Shown here piece after piece: positions 7,446 through 13,434 of a stretch of 13,434 nucleotides of DNA; the first letter of the stretch is position 1; every line of letters starts with the position of its first letter. Both the position numbers and the translations under genes were made by a program. This stretch comes from SHZI01 sp964407855. GTDB taxonomy: Bacteria; Pseudomonadota; Gammaproteobacteria; Steroidobacterales; GCA-2729495. A model generated the notes under the pieces. The model did no database searches. It had not been told where the DNA came from and saw only the letters and a program-made list of their open reading frames with translations. The stretch lies in NCBI GenBank assembly GCA_964407855.1, contig CAYOXI010000060.1, positions 1 to 13,434 of the forward strand, written 5' to 3'.

Positions 7446-7502
7446 CCCGCGCCGGGACCGGACGGATTGTAAACAGGACTGATAGTACGCAGGAGAGACT
7501 GG

Positions 7503-8600
7503 ATGAAGCACCGAGCACTGCTGGCAGCTGCGGCACTACTCGCCGCAGGTGTGACGGCCAACGCCGCCGAATACCGCATCGAAACCGTTGCCGAGGGCCT
7601 GGAATTTCCGTGGTCGCTGGCCTTCCTCCCGGGGGGCGACATGCTGGTCACCGAGCGGGCCGGGCGCCTGCGCATCATCCGCGAGGGCAGGCTGCTGCCT
7701 GCGGCGGTCGCGGGGGTACCGGAATCCTATGTGGCGGGACAGGGTGGGCTGATGGAGGTGCTCCCCGATCCGGATTTTGCGGAGAACCGCCTGATCTACC
7801 TGAGCCTCGCCCACGGTACCCGTGAGGCCAATGCCACACGCCTGGTCAGGGGCAGGCTGGAGGGCGATGCCCTCCGTGACGTGGAGGTGCTGTTTACCGC
7901 GCAGCCACTCAAGGCGACGCCGGTGCACTACGGGGGGCGGCTCGCCTTCCTGGCCGATGGCACCCTCGCGCTGACGCTGGGAGATGGCGCCAACTACCGG
8001 GAGGAGTCCCAGAAGCTCAGCAGCCACTTCGGCACCATCGTGCGCCTGAACCGGGATGGCAGCGTACCCGCCGACAATCCCTTCGTTGGACAGGCCGGTG
8101 CGCTGCCGGAGATCTACAGCTATGGCCATCGCAATGTGCAGGGCATCGTGCTGGATGCCGGTTCCGGGCGTCTCTATGCCCATGAGCACGGCGCCCGTGG
8201 CGGCGATGAACTGAACCTGGTCCGGCCGGGCATCAACTACGGCTGGCCCGTGATCACCTACGGCGTTGACTACTCGGGCGCGCAGATCTCCCCCTACACC
8301 GAGCGGCCGGGTCTTGAGCAGCCGCTGCTGCAGTGGACGCCGTCCATCGCACCTGGCGGACTCGCACTCTATGACGGAAGCCTGTTTCCGGACTGGCGCG
8401 GCAGCCTGTTTGTCGCGGCGCTGAGGGCGAAGGAAGTCCGGCGGATCCCCCTGCAGGACGGGCAGCCGGGCGATCAGGAAACCCTTTTTACCGAACTGAA
8501 CGAGCGCTTCCGGGATGTGCGCACGGGACCGGACGGTGCGCTCTACCTGCTTACGGACAGTGCCAGAGGAAGGGTACTGCGGGTGGTACCCGCGCGCTAA
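7503..8600 (+). CDS. Secreted PQQ-dependent aldose-sugar dehydrogenase
   Basis: Periplasmic quinoprotein of the soluble glucose/sorbosone dehydrogenase family (YliI/Asd type), oxidising the C1 of aldoses with PQQ as cofactor. Length is 365 residues, close to E. coli YliI. Residues 1-21 form a typical Sec signal peptide ending ANA before AEYRIE. Family motifs follow: EGLEFPWSLAFLPGGDMLVTE, PVHYGGRL (H142, the probable catalytic base), YGHRNVQG (R210, equivalent to the PQQ-contacting Arg) and HEHGARGGDELN (227-238), then the six-bladed propeller end GPDGALYLLTDS. ATG 7503 is fixed by AGGAGA at 7491-7496, six bases upstream. No PQQ synthesis genes are visible, so the cofactor must come from elsewhere in the genome or from outside. 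The HPF-like gene follows 43 bp downstream and may be cotranscribed. Confidence 0.9.
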   Translation: MKHRALLAAAALLAAGVTANAAEYRIETVAEGLEFPWSLAFLPGGDMLVTERAGRLRIIREGRLLPAAVAGVPESYVAGQGGLMEVLPDPDFAENRLIYLSLAHGTREANATRLVRGRLEGDALRDVEVLFTAQPLKATPVHYGGRLAFLADGTLALTLGDGANYREESQKLSSHFGTIVRLNRDGSVPADNPFVGQAGALPEIYSYGHRNVQGIVLDAGSGRLYAHEHGARGGDELNLVRPGINYGWPVITYGVDYSGAQISPYTERPGLEQPLLQWTPSIAPGGLALYDGSLFPDWRGSLFVAALRAKEVRRIPLQDGQPGDQETLFTELNERFRDVRTGPDGALYLLTDSARGRVLRVVPAR

Positions 8601-8630
8601 GCGCCGCCAATCTTATCGCCCTTCATCACG

Positions 8631-8636
8631 AGGAGA
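8631..8636 (+). promoter_or_regulatory. Ribosome binding site that fixes the HPF-like start
   Basis: AGGAGA lies seven bases before ATG 8644. The frame is open back to 8515, inside the previous gene, but this site and the family N-terminus (MQIQV) make 8644 the real start. Confidence 0.85.
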
Positions 8637-8643
8637 GCAAGCC

Positions 8644-8967
8644 ATGCAGATCCAGGTGAATACCGACCGGAACATCGAGGGACACGAAGCCCTCGCCGCC
8701 CATGTGCAGAGCGTGGTCGAGACCCAGATCGGGCGCTTCAGCGAGCAGGTCACGCGCATTGAAGTACATGTCAGCGATGTGAATGGCCACAAGACCACGG
8801 ACCAGGACAAGCGCTGCCTGATGGAAGCGCGCCTCGCGGGACGCCAGCCGATCGCGGTGAGCGACCAGGCTGGCAACGTGCGGCAAGCGGTTGACGGGGC
8901 CGCCCATAAACTCAAGCGGGCGCTGGACAGCACGCTTGGCCGGCTGGCGAGCCGGGACCGGGGCTGA
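8644..8967 (+). CDS. HPF/RaiA-like ribosome-associated protein
   Basis: A 107-residue protein of the S30AE/HPF-RaiA family, which binds the small ribosomal subunit in stationary phase and promotes inactive or hibernating ribosomes. It has the beta-strand start MQIQVNTDRNIEG, the conserved central segment RIEVHVSDVNG then DKRCLMEARLAGRQPIAV, and a C-terminal helix DGAAHKLKRALD. It is short, like E. coli HPF and RaiA, without the long-form dimerisation domain. The central motif marks an HPF-like branch often annotated simply as HPF/RaiA family, so the exact role (dimer-promoting or monosome-locking) is not known. It ends 12 bp from the convergent mmsA stop, leaving no room for a separate terminator. 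Confidence 0.85.
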   Translation: MQIQVNTDRNIEGHEALAAHVQSVVETQIGRFSEQVTRIEVHVSDVNGHKTTDQDKRCLMEARLAGRQPIAVSDQAGNVRQAVDGAAHKLKRALDSTLGRLASRDRG

Positions 8968-8979
8968 CGACCTTCGCCG

Positions 8980-10515
<1,536 letters not shown>

Positions 10516-10579
10516 CCGGCTCGAATGGGCGGCCTTGTCCGCGACGGGTCACAGTCTACGTCGCCAGCAGGCCGCCGGG

Positions 10580-11497
10580 TCAGGGGACGGGTGTTTCGGG
10601 GGACGGCGCGGCGGCGCCGCCGCCCTTCACCCGTTCCCGCCGGATCAGGTACAGGCCGCAGGCGATGATGAGTCCTGCGCCCACCCAGAGGCGCTCGCCG
10701 GGCCAGGTGGACCAGACCACCCAGTCGATGGCCACCGCCCAGAGCAGGGCGGTGTATTCGAAGGGCGCGATCACCGACGCCGGCGCGTTGCGAAAGGCCT
10801 CGGTGATGAAGTGCTGGCCCAGCGCACCGAAGATGCCGAGCAGCGCGAGCCAGCCCCAGTCCGTTGAGCGGATCGGCACCCAGCCCGGAATGGACAGCAG
10901 GCCGGCGAACAGGGTCAGCAGCACCAGGAACCAGAACACCAGCGCCGTCGTGGTCTCGGTGCGCGTCAGGACCCGCACGGAGATCACGGCAAAGGCATAG
11001 GCCACCGCCGCCGCCAGCGCCGCCAGCGCCCCGTAGAGGCTGAGTGCGCTGCCGCTGCCACCGGGTTTCAGCATCCACAGCACGCCGGCCATGCCGACGC
11101 AGATCGCCGTCCAGCGTCGCCAGCCGACGGTCTCGCCGAGCAGTGGCACCGCCAGGGCCGTTACCAGCAATGGCGCCACAAAGAAGATGGCGTAGGCGTC
11201 GGCCAGCGACAGCACGCTCACCGCGGCGACAAAACCCCAGAGCATGATCAGCGCCAGCACGCCCCGCACCAGATGCAGCTGCCAGCGGACCACGCGCAGC
11301 TCGCGCCAGCGGTTGCCCACCGCAATCCAGGCGAGCACAAAAGGCAGCGACGCCGCGCCCCGCATTGCGCCCACCTGCATGGCCGGGTAGTGGGTCGAGA
11401 ACAGCTTGAGCACGGCATCCATGCCGGCGAAGCAGGCGACCGCCACCAGCATCGCGAGGATGCCGCGCACGGGGGATGTTGTCGGGCCATCGCGCAT
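10580..11497 (-). CDS. EamA/DMT family transporter
   Basis: A 305-residue inner-membrane protein with about ten hydrophobic helices arranged as two EamA repeats. Family signs are PVRGILAMLVAVACFAGMDA at the start, MRGAASLPFVLAW, LADAYAIFFVAPLLVTALAV in the first repeat, and SVIAPFEYTALLWAVAIDWV in the second. Such proteins usually export amino acids or other small metabolites by proton exchange; the substrate here is not predictable. The frame is open up to 11797, but that extension is Ser/Pro/Arg-rich and overlaps sthA, so ATG 11497 is chosen. This start lies seven bases after the stop of a 49-codon ORF, which suggests translational coupling, as no good Shine-Dalgarno is seen. The C-terminus is a short polar tail, ERVKGGGAAAPSPETPVP. 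Confidence 0.9.
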   Translation of the reverse strand: MRDGPTTSPVRGILAMLVAVACFAGMDAVLKLFSTHYPAMQVGAMRGAASLPFVLAWIAVGNRWRELRVVRWQLHLVRGVLALIMLWGFVAAVSVLSLADAYAIFFVAPLLVTALAVPLLGETVGWRRWTAICVGMAGVLWMLKPGGSGSALSLYGALAALAAAVAYAFAVISVRVLTRTETTTALVFWFLVLLTLFAGLLSIPGWVPIRSTDWGWLALLGIFGALGQHFITEAFRNAPASVIAPFEYTALLWAVAIDWVVWSTWPGERLWVGAGLIIACGLYLIRRERVKGGGAAAPSPETPVP

Positions 11498-11504
11498 CAG
11501 CCGG

Positions 11505-11654
11505 TCACGGCAGCGCCGCGTCGAAGGCTTTGGAACGCGCAACGGTGGCGACTGACTTCGGACGGTAGCGGTGTACCGGTTCCCCGCTGCTACCCAGCCG
11601 GGTGAAGTACCCGTAGTTGGGATTCGCGGGCGAGGGCGTGACGACTTCCTCCAT
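11505..11654 (-). CDS. Undescribed 49-residue small protein upstream of the DMT transporter
   Basis: I do not recognise this gene. ATG 11654, placed directly after an in-frame TAG, opens a 49-residue frame ending in TGA at 11505. It begins MEEVVTPSPANPNYGYFTRL and continues GSSGEPVHRYRPKSVATVAR then SKAFDAALP. Codon third positions are mostly G or C as in neighbouring genes, and the composition is balanced, unlike the Arg/Pro/Ser-rich translation of the overlapping frame. The protein is soluble, basic in its second half, with no signal peptide or helix long enough for a membrane. The Shine-Dalgarno is weak. It fills most of the 220-bp space between sthA and the exporter, with a candidate promoter just upstream and the exporter start seven bases downstream. 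It could be a real small protein or a leader ORF controlling the exporter. Confidence 0.55.
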   Translation of the reverse strand: MEEVVTPSPANPNYGYFTRLGSSGEPVHRYRPKSVATVARSKAFDAALP

Positions 11655-11692
11655 CTACCGGACGCGTCCACGGTGCCGTGCAGCGGGCCGCC

Positions 11693-11721
11693 ATGATAGG
11701 GGATCAGCGGCGGATTTTCAG
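11693..11721 (-). promoter_or_regulatory. Candidate sigma-70 promoter for the small ORF and exporter
   Basis: On the minus strand CTGAAA (11721-11716, four of six -35 bases) and TATCAT (11698-11693, five of six -10 bases) are separated by exactly 17 bases. The -35 overlaps the sthA stop codon. Transcription would begin near 11686, giving a leader of about 32 nt before ATG 11654. Predicted by eye. Confidence 0.4.
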
Positions 11722-11727
11722 ATCCGC
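11710..11727 (-). other. Short hairpin across the sthA stop codon
   Basis: GCGGAT (11710-11715) and ATCCGC (11722-11727) form a six-pair stem with a six-base loop containing the sthA TGA. No U-run follows on the minus strand. It may be a weak terminator or mRNA 3' end structure, and it overlaps the candidate promoter of the next gene. Confidence 0.3.
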
Positions 11728-13106
11728 AGGCGGTTCCAGGCGTCCAGGGCGGCGATCTTGTAGGCCTCGGCAAAGGTCGGATAGTTGAAGACCGCACTCA
11801 CGAAATACTCCAGCCGGCCGCCGTGGGCAATCACCGCCTGGCCGATGTGGATCAGCTCCGTGGCGCCTTCGCCGACGATATGGGCACCCAGCAGCTTGTG
11901 GTCCTTGAGGTCGAAGATCAGCTTCAGCAGGCCTTCCTGCACGCCCTGGATCTGGCCCCGGGCCGTCTCCCGCAGCCGGGCGACGCCAGTCTCGTAGGGA
12001 ATGCCTTCCTTGCGCAGCTGCTGTTCGGTCTTGCCGACGATGCTGATCTCCGGCACCGCGTAGATGCCCAGCGGGAAATGCTCCGGGGTGCTCTCGGCGC
12101 TGGTGTTGAAAGCGTGGGAAGCCGCGAGGCGGCCCTGCTCGGCGGAGGTGGAGGCGAGTGCCGGGAAGCCGATCACATCACCCACCGCATAGATATGCGG
12201 CACGTCGGTCTGGTAAGTGGGGCTGACCTTGAGCCGGCCCCGGTCGTCGGCCGCGAGGCCGGCGTTCTGCAGTTGCAGGTCCGCGGTGGCGCCCATCCGG
12301 CCGGCAGCCACCATCAGCAGGTCGCTGCGGATGCGCTTGCCGCTCTTCAGGCTGGTGACGACGGATCCGTCCGGCCGCTTCTCGACCGCGCTCACTTCCT
12401 CGCCGAGGCGCAGCTGGATGCCACGGGACTGCAGGTCGTGGCGGAACTCGTCCACGATATCGGCGTCGACGAAATCAAGGATGGTGCTGCGGCTGTCGAC
12501 CAGCGTGATGCGGGCATCCAGCGCACTGAAGATCGTGGCGTATTCCACGCCGATCACGCCGGCGCCGATCACCACCATGGAGCGGGGCACGGCGCGGATC
12601 TGCAACAGCCCGTCGCTGTCAATGATGGTCTCGTCGTCAAAGGGGATGTTGTCCGGCCGGTGAGGGACCGTGCCGGTGGCAATCACGATCCTGTCGGCCT
12701 GGCACTCCAGGGTCCGGTCCCGGGCATCGGTGATGCGCAGCGTGTGGGCATCGACGAAGGACGCGGCGCCGGTAATCACCCGCACGCCATTGCGCTTCAA
12801 CTGGTGCTGGATCACCTCGATTTCCTGGCGGACGGTGGTGTGCAGGCGCTGCAGCAGGTCCTCGGCGGTGATCTCGTCCTTGACCCGGTGGCTGCGGCCG
12901 TAGATACCCTTTTCCCGCCAGCCGCAGAGATAGAGCACGGCCTCGCGCAGCGTCTTGCTGGGAATCGTGCCGGTGTGGGCGGTGACGCCGCCGACGATCT
13001 GCCGGCGTTCCACCAGGGCGACGGACTTGCCGAGCTTGGCGGCCTGGATGGCGGCCCGCTGGCCGCCGGGGCCGCTGCCAATGACCAGCAGATCGAATTT
13101 TTCCAT
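11718..13106 (-). CDS. sthA: Soluble (Si-specific) pyridine nucleotide transhydrogenase
   Basis: Cytosolic FAD enzyme that passes hydride between NADPH and NAD, mainly to drain excess NADPH. At 462 residues it is close to E. coli SthA (466). It has the FAD dinucleotide motif GSGPGG (10-15), the second nucleotide motif VVIGAGVIGVEYATIF near 180, the FAD-contact YAVGDVIGFPALAS and the dimerisation domain. The redox disulfide of related lipoamide dehydrogenases is absent: GGVTAHTGTIPSK has T42 and T47 where cysteines would be. The His of the HPTLSE motif is Tyr442 (YPTFAE), as in E. coli SthA. These changes separate it from the disulfide reductases. ATG 13106 gives the exact family N-terminus, though the Shine-Dalgarno is weak. 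It is flanked on the same strand by vapC 107 bp upstream and the small ORF 63 bp downstream. Confidence 0.93.
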   Translation of the reverse strand: MEKFDLLVIGSGPGGQRAAIQAAKLGKSVALVERRQIVGGVTAHTGTIPSKTLREAVLYLCGWREKGIYGRSHRVKDEITAEDLLQRLHTTVRQEIEVIQHQLKRNGVRVITGAASFVDAHTLRITDARDRTLECQADRIVIATGTVPHRPDNIPFDDETIIDSDGLLQIRAVPRSMVVIGAGVIGVEYATIFSALDARITLVDSRSTILDFVDADIVDEFRHDLQSRGIQLRLGEEVSAVEKRPDGSVVTSLKSGKRIRSDLLMVAAGRMGATADLQLQNAGLAADDRGRLKVSPTYQTDVPHIYAVGDVIGFPALASTSAEQGRLAASHAFNTSAESTPEHFPLGIYAVPEISIVGKTEQQLRKEGIPYETGVARLRETARGQIQGVQEGLLKLIFDLKDHKLLGAHIVGEGATELIHIGQAVIAHGGRLEYFVSAVFNYPTFAEAYKIAALDAWNRLRI

Positions 13107-13190
13107 GGGGGCGCCGTTCCGGGTTGTGCCTGTCCATGTCGGCTGGCGGGAGCGGAACTTGACCTGCGAACGCCCCCGGACGTGACCGGT

Positions 13191-13209
13191 GTCCCGCTTT
13201 CGCCGGGAC
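13191..13209 (-). terminator. Hairpin downstream of the VapC-like gene, weak terminator candidate
   Basis: GTCCCG (13191-13196) and CGGGAC (13204-13209) form a six-pair GC-rich stem with a seven-base loop, five bases after the vapC stop on the minus strand. There is no following U-run, so intrinsic termination is uncertain. The rest of the 107-bp spacer to sthA shows nothing clear. Confidence 0.35.
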
Positions 13210-13213
13210 GGGA

Positions 13214-13434
13214 TCAGCGATCGCCGGTCGGCGGGCAGAGCAGTACAACCCGGGGAAAGTAATTGCGGTAGCGCCGGGCGTCCCGGGTGATGAGGCCCCA
13301 GCCCGTCACCGCTGCGTGCGCACCGACAAAAAAGTCGGCAAGAACGTTGGCCTTCCGGCCCCCGGTGCGCCGGTACTGCACGAAGGCCCTGCCGGCCAGG
13401 AACAGGGCCGGACGGGGCAGGTCCCGGAACTGCA
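13214..13434 (-). CDS. VapC-like PIN-domain toxin, C-terminal part (start outside window)
   Basis: The last 72 residues of a PIN-domain ribonuclease enter from the right edge and end with TGA at 13214. The segment ANVLADFFVGAHAAV followed by GWGLITRDARRYRNYFP is the typical C-terminal half of one VapC subgroup, with acidic active-site residues at the Asp codons 13336-13334 (ADFF) and 13282-13280 (TRD). The preceding LAGRAFVQYRRTGG also fits this subgroup. VapC toxins cut specific RNAs and are held inactive by a VapB antitoxin, which would be encoded upstream, beyond the window. It could also be a chromosomal PIN protein without a toxin role. Confidence 0.75.
   Translation of the reverse strand, partial: QFRDLPRPALFLAGRAFVQYRRTGGRKANVLADFFVGAHAAVTGWGLITRDARRYRNYFPRVVLLCPPTGDR

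Noticed and set aside
6861..7511. Upstream extension of the DUF1838 frame, giving a 561-residue protein
   Set aside because: The extra part is low-complexity Arg/Gly/Pro sequence overlapping the well-formed membrane-protein gene in another frame.
10528..10576. Inverted repeat GGCGGCC/GGCCGCC between mmsA and the exporter gene
   Set aside because: The arms are seven bases with a 35-base loop and no U-run; expected by chance in GC-rich sequence.
11498..11797. Upstream extension of the exporter frame, giving 405 residues
   Set aside because: It runs into sthA, is Ser/Pro/Arg-rich, and the DMT fold begins right after ATG 11497; a different frame there looks coding instead.
13020..13106. SthA lacking the redox cysteines and the catalytic His, considered as a broken disulfide reductase
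   Set aside because: These absences are the normal state of soluble transhydrogenases, so this is not degeneration.
11823..13262. A 479-codon open frame on the plus strand opposite sthA
   Set aside because: Antisense to a full-length, motif-complete SthA; His/Ala/Gly/Asp-rich translation with no recognisable domain.

Overview
The window is GC-rich, about two thirds G+C by eye, and reads as accessory-to-ordinary chromosome of a proteobacterium. A gammaproteobacterium is the best guess, because of the Si-specific transhydrogenase SthA, the HPF-like protein, MmsA, the DUF1838 protein and the compact gene packing. No rRNA or marker gene confirms this. Two runs of exactly 100 N (1148-1247 and 5367-5466) show a scaffold of three contigs, so gene order across the gaps is assembly inference. 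The first join is well supported by an 8-base overlap and an unbroken reading frame; the second has no support in the sequence.

Left region (1-4593, + strand): the C-terminal part of a nonribosomal peptide synthetase, entering inside an adenylation domain. Visible order is A1(partial)-T-C-A2-T, followed by a repeated QAP(N/D) tail and a stop, with no thioesterase or reductase. The readable specificity residues of A1 (DILQLGLVWK) point to glycine. A2 has an atypical core (DAQHVGGAVK, A5 motif YGLTEATA) that I cannot assign. A GTP cyclohydrolase I gene (folE) follows 105 bp downstream on the same strand and runs into the second gap a few codons before its expected end.

Middle region (5467-8967): on the minus strand are an uncharacterised protein cut by the gap, a DUF1838-family protein, and a four-helix membrane protein. 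Divergent from them on the plus strand are a secreted PQQ-dependent aldose-sugar dehydrogenase and a short HPF/RaiA-like ribosome-associated protein.

Right region (8980-13434, all minus strand): in transcription order, the C-terminal end of a VapC/PIN toxin entering from the window edge, sthA, an undescribed 49-residue small ORF 7 nt upstream of a ten-helix EamA/DMT exporter, and mmsA (CoA-acylating methylmalonate-semialdehyde dehydrogenase), which converges on the HPF-like gene. Apart from the NRPS these look like independent metabolic and housekeeping genes, not one pathway. The best candidates for new biology are the NRPS with its odd second adenylation domain and missing release domain, and the small ORF with its own candidate promoter in front of the exporter.
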